From Homarus americanus (Eukaryota; Arthropoda; Malacostraca; Decapoda; Nephropidae): a stretch of DNA of 64,000 bases. Shown here one piece after another: positions 42,847 to 53,935 of this stretch. Below the pieces are notes generated by a model. The model made no database searches. It was not told where the DNA came from and saw only the letters and a list, made by a program, of their open reading frames with translations. How positions within the stretch are numbered: position 1 is the stretch's first letter; every line of letters begins with the position of its first letter. The DNA lies in contig NW_024726235.1 of NCBI RefSeq assembly GCF_018991925.1, forward strand, positions 2,972,259 to 3,036,258, given 5' to 3'. Made by a program: the position numbers and the translations under genes.

Positions 42847-43281
42847 AGGGGAAGAAGGTGGATGTGTTGACAGGAGGGAGGTGGAGAGGTTTCGCTTAGT
42901 CTCCCCCACTCCTTCCTTATTTCATCCCTCCCTTTTTCTCCCTCTCTTGTATCCCCGTATCCTCACCTGAGAGAGAGAGAGAGAGAGAGAGACCTTCCAA
43001 AAACACCGTTGAAAAGTTACGAGTCCCATTGATCAGGTAAAGAATAATATTGTCACTTGTCACTTGTACCAGAATTGCTCTCCCCTCCACCACTACTTGG
43101 CACCCGGCTGTCACCCCGCCGTCACGCCCCATGTCCCTCTCTTTTAGTGGAACAGTGTCTCCCGGTGTTGGTCGGATGGGATAATAGTGATGTTATTTTA
43201 GGGGGGGGGGAGTTGAGAAAGGGGTTTGATCAAGGGGTTTGAGTGGCCCACGTGATCCCTTGTTGGTCTAGCTTTGATAAG

Positions 43282-43970
43282 GACCATCTAGTGTTTGTCG
43301 AGTCTGCTAAAAGATGACCAACTGAGGAGGTCCTAAAGGTCTTGAAAGTCTTAAAGGAGTGTCCAGGTTTTGTATCTGAGCTTCAAGAGGGTCGTCGGCT
43401 GTCTCGAATCTTTAAAGGGAATTTCAATAAGATTTTTTGTAAATTTTTTGTTTCATGTTTGTTGAGTCGTGTGAGAGTCTCGTCGTGCGTTTAAGATAGA
43501 TAGCTCTAGTGGTCTCCCAGTTCCTTGTTCTTGGTTAACTCTTACGGAGAACCACCTCAAGATTTGTCAAGTCTCTCCAAACAACCATGTCCTCTGTGTG
43601 TGTGTCAGGTCTTTTGCGAGAACCGTCTGAGATTTGACGAGCTGCTTCGGGGAAAGGGGAAGGGGAGGGGGAGGGGGTTGGTGGGGGAGTCGTTGTGTGT
43701 TTGTCCAAGGCTCAAAGAATCGTCTGAGATTCATTGAGACGTTCAGTGTGGTGTCTAAGGATTTTCCCGAGAATTTGAGGAGCGATTTCTGGATTTGCCA
43801 AAGACTCTGAAAGAACCATCTGTTGCTTATGTCCAGCCTACCTGAGCACCACCTGATGTTGTGTTGGGTCTAATTGAACGAAGATTATAGTTCACATAAA
43901 TTTATTTGATGACCAGTTGACGTTCAGGTAAACTTAATTGATTACTTATTGATGTTCAGGTAAACCATTT
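43282..43970. repeat. ancient dispersed-tandem motif (GAACCATCTGAGATTTGTC)
   Basis: A phrase like GAACCRTCTGAGATTTGTCG appears in decayed form at about 43282, 43549, 43620, 43717, 43815 and 43847. Most copies are followed by AGTCT or a similar word. A different pair, TTGATGTTCAGGTAAACY, lies at about 43917 and 43949. Spacing is irregular, so this is either a very old minisatellite or remnants of one dispersed family. Confidence 0.4.
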
Positions 43971-44049
43971 TATAATCACCTAATAAAAACTTCAAGGTTG
44001 ACGACCGACAAATATTCATCAATTTCGTTAAGTTCTCCTCATTGTAGTC

Positions 44050-44065
44050 ACACACACACACACAC

Positions 44066-44099
<34 letters not shown>
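44050..44099. repeat. (CA)n microsatellite
   Basis: About 24 CA units with one GCA interruption. Confidence 0.96.
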
Positions 44100-44101
<2 letters not shown>

Positions 44102-44463
44102 CTACGTAACACTGATTTTATAAATGACACTCAACCATCTTCCCTTGCCACCACTAGAACCATTCGCCTTTGATCGCTTAACGCTGACGGCTGGCTTGTC
44201 ATAGATTAAATATATTTTTTGTATCTGTTCTCTCCGCTACGTAAATACTGACGAGAGAAGACTTGAGGCCGCAGGAAAAAAAGAGAAGAACCGGTTGTGT
44301 GTTGCCAGAGTTGATGTAGAGCTTTATTAGAGCTCTGGGCTGGGGATTGGGTTTATATAGAGCGCCTTAAGCTTGGAGTGGGGTGGGTTGGGGGGAGGGG
44401 GTGGCTTAGTTTGAAGTTTACCTTGAGTGATGGTGTGAGTTTATTCGTATGTTATGGTAAATC
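44100..44463. other. unassigned sequence
   Basis: Normal-complexity DNA ending in a G-rich stretch; nothing supported. Confidence 0.5.
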
Positions 44464-44581
44464 TTCTCTTCCTTCCTTCCTTCCTTCCTTCCTTCCTTCC
44501 TTCCTTCCTTCCTTCCTTCCTTCCTTCCTTCCTTCCTTCCTTCCTTCCTCCTTCCTTCCTTCCTTCCTTCCTTCCTTCCCT
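44464..44581. repeat. (TTCC)n microsatellite
   Basis: About 29 TTCC units with a single CC slip at 44550. Confidence 0.97.
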
Positions 44582-44633
44582 CTTACCCTGTTTTGAGCTC
44601 TTAATTCTCCACATAGGGAACTCGGTATACACA

Positions 44634-44752
44634 ATAAACCCATCACCCCACTCATTAAACCCCTCACTCCCACTCATTAAACTACTCACTCCCACTCATT
44701 AAACTACTCACTCCCACTCATTAAACCCTCCACCCCACTCAATAAACCCCCA
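44634..44752. repeat. 22-bp minisatellite
   Basis: Five copies of CTCACTCCCACTCATTAAAC plus TA; end copies carry CCACCCC. Confidence 0.9.
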
Positions 44753-44927
44753 ATGGTCTATTATCTTATTCACAATGACGTCAAAAACGACCTACAGTGA
44801 CCCGGTGGAGTGTAGACAGTGATATACTCAAGAGGGCGGCAGCTGAGGTGATCATTCAGGCACCGGGAGCAGTTGAGGGCGGCAGACTGGCTTATAAATA
44901 GGTGATGATAAAGATTTGTGACTGTGT

Positions 44928-45034
44928 GTGACTGTGTGTGTGTGTCTGTGTTTGTGTGTACAGGACGATTGTAGATAAGGTTCTTGTAGTCATGGGTGGT
45001 CCTAAGGAGAGTGTGTGTGTGTGTGTGTGTGTGT

Positions 45035-45118
<84 letters not shown>
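44928..45118. repeat. (GT)n, then compound (GT)n(CT)n
   Basis: Short interrupted GT at 44928-44958, then 14 GT units (45009-45036) running into about 41 perfect CT units. Confidence 0.95.
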
Positions 45119-45120
<2 letters not shown>

Positions 45121-45351
45121 ATATAGCCACCATTTTGAGACATATTGACCCGGCTTTAGCTGTACAATATGTCATGTAATATATTTCACAGTGTCTTTAT
45201 ATTAATTATATTCCCTCCAGGTACAGACATACATATTGCCACTCTCCGTCTCTAATGCAGTGAGTTTTAACTAATGTTTATAGTAAAGTTTAGATACTTG
45301 TAGATAGGAAGGATTAACTGTGAAGAAATGTACAGGCTGTGTAGGAGGAAG
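45119..45351. other. unassigned sequence
   Basis: Complex DNA; nothing supported. Confidence 0.5.
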
Positions 45352-45647
45352 AGGTTTGGTTAGGTTTGGTTAGGTTTTGTTGGGTTTGGTTAGGTTTGGT
45401 TGGGTTTGGTTAGATTTGGTTAGGTTTGGTTAGGTTTTGTTGGGTTTGGTTAGGTTAGGTTTGGTTAGGTTTTGTTGGGTTTGGTTAGTTTAGGTTTGGT
45501 TAGGTTTGGTTAGATTTGGTTAGGTTAGGTTTGGTTAGATTTGGTTGGGTTTAGTTAGGTTTGGTTGGGTTTGGTTAGGTTAGGTTTGGTTAGGTTTGGT
45601 TGGGTTTGGTTTGGTTGGGTTTGGTTAGGTTTTGGTTAGGTTAGGTA
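45352..45647 (+). repeat. TTAGG/TTTGG mixed telomere-like array
   Basis: About 295 bp of GGTTTGGTTA and GGTTTTGTTG decamers, in which TTAGG alternates with TTTGG, TTGGG or TTTTG. It ends in two pure TTAGG units. The dominant period is ten, so it expanded as a decamer and not as a telomerase product. Confidence 0.9.
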
Positions 45648-45820
45648 AAACATCCACCAAGTTTCGTGTAAAATATTCTGTGTTCCGGGTAAATTTTGCC
45701 TGAGTTTCACCTGGGTGTATTCTGATTGACAGCCACTCGAGGAAGGTCCGGGGCAAACTGTGGTGGCTGGCAGTATATAGGAAATTATTTAGGGGACAGA
45801 GTTTAAACCATCGGAAGTAC

Positions 45821-45946
45821 AGTGGGGGAAGGGGGTGAGGAAAGGGAGGGGAAGGGGGTGAGGGAAAGGGAGGGAAGGGAGGAGGGAGTGAGAAGGAAGG
45901 GAAAGGAGGGAGGGAGTGAGGAGAGGGGAAGGAGGAAGAGGAGGAT
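45821..45946 (+). repeat. purine-rich ~28-bp minisatellite
   Basis: Copies of GGGAGGGGAAGGGGGTGAGG, then GGAGGGAGTGAG words. Many GGG/GGGG blocks give G-quadruplex or triplex potential. Confidence 0.82.
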
Positions 45947-45992
45947 AAATATTCAGTACCACAACGACAATGATAACAGTATGTAATATTTA

Positions 45993-46045
45993 GTGGTGTG
46001 TGCGTGTGCGTGCGTGTGTGTGCGTGTGTGCGTGTGTGTGTGTGT
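45993..46045. repeat. (GT)n with GC interruptions
   Basis: GTGTGCGTGTGCGTGC words, then pure GT. Confidence 0.92.
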
Positions 46046-46117
46046 TGAGGTGAGTGGGGAGACAAGAGCATTTATGAATGATTCAAGGCTCTAACTACAC
46101 CAATAAGCCGACGACGT

Positions 46118-46119
<2 letters not shown>

Positions 46120-46155
<36 letters not shown>
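46120..46155. repeat. (GA)n microsatellite
   Basis: 18 perfect GA units. Confidence 0.97.
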
Positions 46156-46157
<2 letters not shown>

Positions 46158-46350
46158 CATTCTTTGGCTGATACAGTTCCTTTAGGTATCATACAAGTTA
46201 ACAGTCTCTTAATTGCAGGAGACTTTAAATTCTCTCAGTTCCGGCGACTATTAAGAAGGAGTTATATTGCAGGAGGTTCTCCCCCTCCCCTCCCTCACCT
46301 CCCCCTCCCTTTCGGAAGTACGACTTAAGCATGCCACGTTCAGCAAGAAG

Positions 46351-46351
<1 letters not shown>

Positions 46352-46410
<59 letters not shown>
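46352..46410. repeat. (CT)n microsatellite
   Basis: About 29 CT units with one C insertion. Confidence 0.96.
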
Positions 46411-46411
<1 letters not shown>

Positions 46412-46439
46412 TCTGGTGTAGCTGACTGGAACGAAGCCT

Positions 46440-46800
46440 CCTTACCCTGTAGCTGAGGGAGAAGGGAGAGAGGATAGGTACAAGGATGAGGAGAGGAATG
46501 GGGAGATAGGAGGGAGTGGAAAGAAAAGTGTGAGTGTTAGGGAGATATTGATAAGGTAGATGACTAGGGTGAGGGGTTGAGAGAACAAGGTACACCTCTG
46601 ACAGGGTGTAAGGTGAAGAGGGGTGATGTGAGTGAGGGTAAGGGCTGTGGTGGCTGAATTAGGTTGTAAGAAGATGAGGGAAGGGGAACTAGAGGATGAG
46701 GGGAGGGGAGGAGAAAGGGTGTGGGGAGGGGAGGAGAGGGGGTAGGAGGAAGGGGACTTGGAGTGAGGGGAGGGGAGGGGTGAGGGGACGTGGTTAGGGG
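46440..46800 (+). repeat. polypurine-rich region
   Basis: GGGGAGG, GAGGGG and GGTGTNAGG words. Densest at 46675-46790, where GGAGGGGAGGAG recurs. Confidence 0.78.
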
Positions 46801-47035
46801 TGTTCATTAAGGTGTTAGTTTCAAGGTGAGTGGAGAGGGGGGGGAATTACCTTCGTTAACTGTTCACCACTTTCATAGTTTCATCAAGTGGTCCTTCGGG
46901 TGTGGACACGAGGGGCAGTGCTTCCAGTCATTAGGTGATTTATATATAAGAAGGTGTTCTCGAGTTCCCCTGGCTCACCTGAGAGGTCTAGAACACCCTA
47001 CCACGCTGCTGTGAATAGTTAATATGTATTTCTGA
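46801..47035. other. unassigned sequence
   Basis: Normal complexity with a 62-codon plus frame that resembles nothing I know. Confidence 0.5.
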
Positions 47036-47095
47036 TGTGGTTCTGAGTCCTATAGTCTCCTAAGTGTCCGACACGAGGACTTGGGTTCGATCATT
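47036..47095 (+). mobile_element. tRNA-derived (SINE-like) remnant 4
   Basis: GTGGTTCTGAGTCC (A-box position) is followed about 35 nt later by TTGGGTTCGATCATT (B box at 47084-47092). CTCCTAAGTG lies where an anticodon loop would be. It lacks a matching 3' acceptor half. Confidence 0.4.
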
Positions 47096-47570
47096 GAGTT
47101 CCGGCAGAAGTAAAGAGTGACTCAGTTGTTTTAGGTGACTGGGAATCTTTGGCTGAAGTGTGTCACCCTCACCCTGGAGACTCTGCTCAGCGAACTCTAA
47201 AATAAGTAAAGTAACTGTATATAGTAACCATTATTATTTTATTTTATTTCAAGACGTTGCAGGCAAGTCTTCGCTATTTTAACCACCAAAATTGTTCTGT
47301 CGTTTACAGCAGATGAGGCAATTTGATCCGTTCTCACATTTCCAATTTCTGGGGAAATTATAGGACCCGAGGTGAGGTTATCTCTCCGTGCCGGGGTGGC
47401 CGCCAGCTCAGTTTTTTACGACACGGGAAGAGATGAGTGTGTGTGGGGAGCCCCGCTGGCACCCCATAATGATGAGGGACGGGCCACAGTGCTCCCCAAA
47501 CTTTAAACTCATGGTAAAAACTGCTACTAAGTTTGTGTGGGCCATCCTTATGTCTGGTGTGTGTTTTTAA
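47096..47570. other. unassigned single-copy sequence
   Basis: Complex, partly GC-rich (47360-47490). A 60-codon frame at 47388-47570 has no recognisable motif. No supported gene. Confidence 0.45.
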
Positions 47571-47608
47571 TCTCTCTCTCTCTCTCTCTCTCTCTCGCTC
47601 TCTCTCTC
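47571..47608. repeat. (CT)n microsatellite
   Basis: About 18 CT units with one GCT break. Confidence 0.95.
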
Positions 47609-47949
47609 GAAGGTATTAGATACATGCAGAGTTTTCATCAAAGTAAACTCTCTCCTATACGAGTGATTTAGGACAGTAGCAGTACTTCTAGCTTCAATAG
47701 GTGTGTGTCTCCTGATGAACCTGCCTGGACACCACCAACCACACTGAGAGAATGTGTAGGTGAAAGAAAACAATCTACTAATTATATCGTTTCGAAAATG
47801 TTCAAAAGAGAATAAATATTGAAATAAATCCATCGAAATTGAATTATTATTTTTTTTTATCTATGGAAATTTACAAGATATAAACAACACATTGTTAGTG
47901 TTAGACAGTAAACAGGTCAGTGGTAGTGAGGGTGTGAGCTGCACTGTCC

Positions 47950-48205
47950 CCCATAGCCCCAACCAGTCTCCCACAGTCTCTCACAGTCTCCCACAGTCTC
48001 CCACAGTCTTACACACAGTCTCTCTCAACCTTACACAGCTTCACACAGCTTCACCTCACAGCCTTACGCAACCTTACCCAGTCTAACACAGCCTCACACA
48101 GCTTCACCTCACAGCCTTACGCATCCTTACCCAGTCTAACACAGCTTCACACAGCTTCATTTTACAGTCTCACAGCTTCACACAGCCTTCACACAGCCTC
48201 GTTCC
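47950..48205. repeat. CACAGTCTCC / CACAGCTTCA minisatellite with higher order
   Basis: The left half is 10-bp CACAGTCTCC units; the right half is CACAGCTTCA units. A ~63-bp block beginning ACACAGCTTCACCTCACAGC is present twice (about 48042 and 48095), showing a second level of duplication. Confidence 0.85.
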
Positions 48206-48309
48206 ACCGGATTGGGGTCCCGAATTCTGATATTTTAAAATTCAGACGTAAAATAAATTCACGAGGATTAACGTTGCGATATCGTAACTTTTAATTAAAT
48301 TTAAGTCAG

Positions 48310-48440
48310 GTTAGTGTGGGTGGTGTGGGTGGGTGATGGAGTGAGTGGATAATGGGTGGGTGTGAGTAGACGGTGGGTGATGTGGGTGTGGGTGGTTGGT
48401 GTAGATAAGTGGGTGGTATGGGTGGGTGGATGGTGTGAGT
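48310..48440. repeat. GGTGGGTG degenerate array
   Basis: GTGGGTGGTGTGGGTGGGTGATGG-like phrases of about 12-24 bp with substitutions. Confidence 0.72.
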
Positions 48441-48493
48441 TGCTAGATGCTGTGTATCTTACGATTCACGACAGCTGATATTGATGTGGGGCA

Positions 48494-48520
48494 ACACACA
48501 CACACACACACACACACACA
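48494..48520. repeat. (CA)n microsatellite
   Basis: 13 perfect CA units. Confidence 0.95.
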
Positions 48521-48887
48521 GGACAGCTCACTTAAAATACCCTGCCAAATAGGCGTTAAAACTTGTTATTCCCCCAAAAGAAAAATCTCTCCAAGCTTAA
48601 ACTACGTCAAGGGTAATAATTGTCCGCCTGCCATTACAAAGGACAATAACAGAGGGAGGGGAGGAGTAATTAATTATCAGACAGCCTTCATCACAGTCAA
48701 CCACCCCCCCTCCCTCTGTTATATCATTAGCCTAGTAAGGATTATTATATGATGGCTGGCCAATTAGGGCATAGGTGGTGTCTGTGCTAACCAATCAGGA
48801 TGTAGCTATATACTGACCTGACTCATTAATACATGGTAGTGAGATTCATTGATATGTGTGTGAGTTAGATTTACTTATTACACCTTA
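48521..48887. other. unassigned sequence
   Basis: Complex sequence; nothing supported. Confidence 0.5.
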
Positions 48888-48893
48888 CACACA

Positions 48894-48945
<52 letters not shown>
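48888..48945. repeat. (CA)n microsatellite
   Basis: About 28 CA units with one TACA break. Confidence 0.97.
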
Positions 48946-48947
<2 letters not shown>

Positions 48948-49110
48948 AATATTCATCTCATTCCACCATTCCCCAAAAGCTTCACGCCGTCAAACATGTA
49001 CGGAAATGTCAATCAAATTAGTTTCAACTACTTCCTGGTAGTAGAGGCAGAATAAAAAGTTTATATTGTGTTATGGTGTAGAGGTGAAGGCTGGTGTTAT
49101 GGTGTTCTAC

Positions 49111-49183
49111 CTGGTGTGGGTGTGGGTGTGGGTGTGTGTGTGTGGGTGTGGGTGTGTGGGTGTGGGTGTGGGTGTGGGTGTGG
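49111..49183. repeat. (GTGTGG)n hexanucleotide array
   Basis: GTGTGG units with a short pure (GT)n in the middle. Confidence 0.92.
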
Positions 49184-49272
49184 ATCATTAGTCTAGGAAG
49201 CACCAGATTGTTACAAATGGCTACCATCGGCTCCAGACTTAAGACCATCAGACAGTCCGTCCTTCATACAGG

Positions 49273-49273
<1 letters not shown>

Positions 49274-49326
<53 letters not shown>
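49274..49326. repeat. (CA)n microsatellite
   Basis: About 26 perfect CA units. Confidence 0.97.
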
Positions 49327-49328
<2 letters not shown>

Positions 49329-49410
49329 GACTCTATTGAAAAAGAAGAATCATTAAGCAACCTAACTTAGTGGACAACAGAGGTAGATGAGGGTAACGGT
49401 AAATGAGATG

Positions 49411-49520
49411 ACTTCTTGTGTCACCTGACCGGATGAACCAATTAACGAGGTGGAATTCGTGTGTCACCTGGCCCTACCAACCAATCAACAGGAGGCTTCT
49501 TGTGTCATCTCTTCGCCAGG
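49411..49520. repeat. ~45-bp degenerate triplication
   Basis: CTTCTTGTGTCACCTG begins the first copy and CTTCTTGTGTCATCTC the third, with TTCGTGTGTCACCTGG between. AACCAATYAAC follows in the first two copies, so the copies can be aligned over most of their length. Confidence 0.65.
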
Positions 49521-51047
49521 TAATCGAAAGGTCACTAGATCACCTAACTCCTTAACCTATCTCCTGTGTTTCCCTGCAGTATTAATTGTCCTCTGGTGTG
49601 GTCGTGTTAGGTCGAAAAATTTCCTGTTCGTGTGGTAAAAATATTCCTTTTAGAAGAACAATACCATCATCTACGGTTCCAGGATTACGTTTCATGGACT
49701 ACGTTTACGAGTATGGAGGTCATTTTGTATATCCCCGTGACGTTTGTTCTTATACTCGATAATAAAGAGTTAATTGTTACCCTCATTTCCCTTACACTAT
49801 TATTATCTCCTCTAAGGCATACCGATGGAGTAGTGAAGATGATGGTTTACGTGACGGAAAGCAATTACAGGTGACATCTGGTCTTGACGTATAAGCGAGT
49901 ACCCACACCTCACACCCACGCCCCACACCGCCTGTTTTTCCTTACCTTTCATTCATGTCTTTGAGTTTTAGTGTATTGTACCCTGACTTGTGGGTGATAC
50001 TTCCCCCACCTGCTTGGTATGTGCCGACCTACTCTATCTTCCACTTCTATAGTTGACGTCAGACCTTTATGTCAGCTGTTGATGCATGGATGTGGCTATT
50101 TCTTCCTCTCGTGTGTGGTAGTGTGTAGGTGTAGTAGTGTGCCCCCTTCCCCGTGTGTAGTAGGTAGTGTGTGTGTGGGTGTAGTAGCGTCAACACCCGG
50201 CAGCTGCAGGGACGGACGGGGGAGGAGGGGGTATAAATCCGTGTATCTCTACGACTTGGTAATAATTTTAACGAAGTGACATGAGGACGGAGGAGGAGGA
50301 GTGAATTAATTTTTGCCAATCTTCAATAAAAGTGGGAAGTTGAATCTAATTCCTGGAGAGTATTGCGTTAGGGATTCAATTATGTCGGTGTGGCAAAGTG
50401 TCGTATTCCTCACCCACCACCAACACACCTGTCCAGATTAACCTGAGACGCCAACAAGCTTGAGTTCCGAGGTAAACATGAGCTTACTATTACTACCTGT
50501 CTGTGTTTTTTTTTTTTATCGGTTACCTTTACTTCTCTTCTTCTTTGGTGGATTAAGGGGCTCAGATATATTAAGATCGTCAATGGTAACAATTCATGAG
50601 GCAAGACAACTGTAGAGAACAACTATCATGACCTCAACTCTGCCTGGTCATAACTTAATGTATGTTGATCATGTTGTTGTAGTTTTTAATGAATCTATTC
50701 TAGTGAAGCATTGCCAGTATATAAACAACTAAAAAAAAAAAAGGACTGTCTCGACTACATATCTAGATCAGTAAATTATTTTCATCTCTCTGTTGGCTTA
50801 GATATGTCATGTGGTAGACCTCTTGGCCACCTTAATTATTATGGTGTTAAATAATTCTTGTTTTTTTTTTCTGTTTTTTTTTTCTGGGGAGGTTGATGGG
50901 CACAAGAAACTTTATTAGACGCGTGGTAGCAGGTGAATCCTCGATCTAGCTGGCAGCCCTAAGAGGTGTCTAGCTCCCTGTTAAGGCCTAGAATATCGGC
51001 GTGTGTGTCAGGGCTGGTAGTGATATGTAGGGTAAGCCTCTCTACCC
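49521..51047. other. unassigned single-copy sequence
   Basis: About 1.5 kb of mixed-complexity DNA, the longest nearly repeat-free part of this half. It has an isolated TGACGTCA at 50054, a GTGTAGTAG-rich patch at 50110-50190 and T- and A-runs at 50509 and 50730. No open frame resembles a known protein. Confidence 0.5.
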
Positions 51048-51118
51048 ACCCCACCACATCCACCCCACCCCGTCCACCACCGCCCACACCACCGCCCCCA
51101 CCCCACCACCACCCCCAA
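51048..51118. repeat. CCCCACC / CCACCA array
   Basis: C-rich words without G on the plus strand except three CG steps; the minus strand is G-block-rich. Confidence 0.85.
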
Positions 51119-51379
51119 CCATCCCCTCCCCTGCCCGTGTAAGGTCATTCTCAGAACTAGTGTGCAAGAAAACACACAACCCCGTCTGTATGATAAACCT
51201 CCAGCCACTTGTGTATATTTAACCTTTGATCATGTCCGTAAGGTTAAATCTCCAGGCTCATGTAAGTTTAGTGTCTGACCTACATAGGATAAAATATGTT
51301 TCTGAGACAATGGAAAAAGCTAAGAAATGGGAGAGTATGTGTCAATACCTTTGAGAGTGATGTTGCTCAACCCACCATT

Positions 51380-51468
51380 CCTTCCTCATCATCCACACTT
51401 CTCCGTATTCATCCACACCATTCACACTCCTCCACACTTATCCACACTCATCCACACTAATCCACACG
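51380..51468. repeat. TCCACACT minisatellite
   Basis: About eight copies of an 11-12-bp CATCCACACTYA unit. Confidence 0.85.
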
Positions 51469-52098
51469 ACTGACTCACCTCCTGAAACTAGAGAAATTCC
51501 ACAAATCCTCGTAAGATTCTTCTGCCAGTCTTACCTCCCTCACAAGCCAGTTTACAAGAGAATATCTGTATCACCTTAACGAGTCACGTGTCCAGGTAAA
51601 CACGTCTTACACTCCCATCTGAGGCAAATTACCAGACACAGATTACTTCCTTGTATCTCATAACGCTTAAGAAATTTACTCCGGGGATTGGGTCGTTTCC
51701 TCAGACCAACTTCACCCACTGTCCGTTTATCATGATGAAACACAACCCAGGAAACACTAAAGTCACCAACACACACACCTACTGTGCATTACGGCAACGC
51801 TAATGACTCGAGCTGTATAATTTTTTACTTTTTATTATCAATTATTTCAAAATATTATGGAAAGAATAATTGTATACACACAAAGATATGAGTAAATAGA
51901 TGTGATACTCCCCTCTTATATATGATCGTCTAGTAGGTGCCAGATATTACCAAAGGTGTTGAGGTAATTAGGCCCGTAAAGGTAAACCCTACACCTGTTG
52001 TAAGGAAGTCAGGTGTGGAGGGTAGTAGTCAAACCACATATAGTAAAGTGGGTCTCCAGTCATATGTTATAAAGGAAGGATATAATATATAATGTAAT
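51469..52098. other. unassigned sequence
   Basis: Normal to AT-rich complexity; nothing supported. Confidence 0.5.
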
Positions 52099-52376
52099 GC
52101 TCCAACCACCTGTGTGACGTAGATAATTGAACCCTCCAACCACCTGTGTGACGTAGATAATTGAACCCTCCAACCACCTGTGTAACGCAGGTAATTGAAC
52201 CTTCCAACCACCTGTGTGACGTAGATAATTGAACCCTCCAACCACCTGTGTGACGTAGATAATTGAACCCTCCAACCACCTGTGTGACGTAGATAATTGA
52301 ACCCTCCTACCACCTGTCCTGGGTAGATGGTTGAACCCTCCAACCATCTGTCCTGGGGTAGATGGTTGAAATTTTA
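52099..52376. repeat. 34-bp minisatellite
   Basis: Eight copies of CTCCAACCACCTGTGTGACG followed by TAGATAATTGAACC. The last two carry CTGTCCTGGGTAGATGG. Most units contain the CRE half-site TGACG(T). 34 bp is out of phase with codons, so the 60-120-codon minus frames are artefacts. Confidence 0.95.
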
Positions 52377-52558
52377 AATGTAAATGACCTCCTGAGCCAG
52401 CTGTGAGGTCAATCTTGATCACTACCAGGATTACGGAGTTCCTCTCATTGAGCCGCCACGCTCACTGATCCTGCATTTGCATTTTAAGTGAAGTTCTTCT
52501 TTCCTGAGAGATGTGACGGCCATTACTTCTTGACTGTGAACTACGTGTTAATGATGTC

Positions 52559-52560
<2 letters not shown>

Positions 52561-52628
<68 letters not shown>
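52561..52628. repeat. (GA)n microsatellite
   Basis: 34 perfect GA units. Confidence 0.97.
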
Positions 52629-52630
<2 letters not shown>

Positions 52631-53005
52631 CATGACACCTGCTCCTGACAGCCTCCCTTCCAGTACCTTCTACACGTTACCATCTGTCTGCTGCTGTCTG
52701 GTTGCTCGCTCAATGACATTTTAGCACGCCCTTCACCACGCCCGTCCACCTCACAAGAGCCTGACGCGCCTCTATCTGTCACTACGCCTACCAGTTGATG
52801 CACGTCTACATAATGCAACGCACCCCACGTACTCCGAAGCCAGTATGACTTACACACACACACACACGCCCATCATCAATACGCCCACCTCCACACACGC
52901 CCTCCACTGTGGTAGGAGCTGGCAGGATTGAGGGCGGGCGTGTGATGGAGCTATTTTTGTGGTGTGGTAGTGAAGCTGTGTTATTGTGTAGCCACCTGTA
53001 CAAGT

Positions 53006-53007
<2 letters not shown>
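52629..53007. other. unassigned sequence
   Basis: Complex sequence with a short CA run at 52854-52866; nothing supported. Confidence 0.5.

Positions 53008-53047
<40 letters not shown>
53008..53047. repeat. (CA)n microsatellite
   Basis: 20 perfect CA units. Confidence 0.97.
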
Positions 53048-53051
<4 letters not shown>

Positions 53052-53271
53052 TCTGTTTTGTTGGGGGAAAAGCTTCGTTTTATTTAGGTGTCCAGCCATA
53101 GAGAAGAGATGAATTTATTTTTCTCGCAGTCTAGAAAAATGTTTGTTTATTGTTTTATTTTCTTAATTGTTTTTGCACGTGTGGAAAGAATTGTTGTTGT
53201 TGTTTGTTAATAATTATTCCAGTGTTGCGATGTTTCGTAATCAGAGAACAACAGACGAGAGTGTTATCGTA

Positions 53272-53296
53272 TCCGTCCGTCCGTCCGTCCGTCCGT
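53272..53296. repeat. (CCGT)n microsatellite
   Basis: Six perfect CCGT units. Confidence 0.95.
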
Positions 53297-53356
53297 GTGG
53301 CCATTCTAAGCATACGATAAGTTGAGCAGGTGGAAGGAGATGTGGGTGAGACTTAC

Positions 53357-53565
53357 CATGTATAGTCTTAACCCAACAAGATCTCCCATAACGTGTAGAG
53401 TAATGGTAGACCCCGCTACCATATGGCACCACAAAAAATTATGACCAAGACCCAGGTTGCTGATCTCACTTTCTGCCTCATTTACACACAATTGCAGGGT
53501 CTCAGTTGTTTCTCCTGCTAGTGACAACACAACATACTTACTGTATATCGTTTCTCTTTCTTGAT
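53357..53565 (-). other. speculative internal exon or decayed element, unassigned
   Basis: On the minus strand a complex, non-repetitive frame of about 70 codons runs to CATG|GTAAGT, a near-ideal 5' splice donor (exon end at 53357). The peptide includes GETTETLQLCVNEAESEI and VMGDLVGLRLYM and has balanced composition, unlike every other frame here. Against it: no strong polypyrimidine-AG acceptor is visible upstream, and I recognise no domain. A fragment of a transposon is equally possible. Confidence 0.2.
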
Positions 53566-53935
53566 TTATTTAATTTTATTTTTTTTATTTATTTATGAGT
53601 ATTATTATTTTTATTGGTATTATTATTATTATTATTATTTGTATTTTATTTATTGTTATAATTTTATTTCTCTCGGTCCTGATATGGGTCAGTGACCTGT
53701 AGTTTGGGTGGGCTAATCCTTCAAAAAAAAAAAAAATAATAATAATAATAAATAAATGAATAAATAAAAATTATAATCAATATTTTCCTTCAACATTTTT
53801 GTCTATTTACATCTCTTTCACTAATTTATTTTTAATTAGTTTTCTCCATAGTTTGAGTTTAATACTTTGATAATTTGATAATAGTTAAAAAATCGATACC
53901 TTGATACTTTTATACTTTGATAATTTAAAGCAGCT
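53566..53935. repeat. AT-rich low-complexity region
   Basis: TTATT/TATTA words, an A-run with (AAT)n at 53723-53750 and TTTGATAATTTGATAAT words near 53870. Confidence 0.75.

Noticed and set aside
47388..47570. 60-codon frame with mixed composition
   Set aside because: Length is at background, there is no splice context or motif, and a (CT)n follows at once.
52060..52422. 120-codon minus-strand frame with repeating WLEGSIIYVTQVVGG
   Set aside because: Three overlapping frames give shifted versions of the same peptide because the 34-bp unit is out of phase. A real repeat protein would need a multiple of three.
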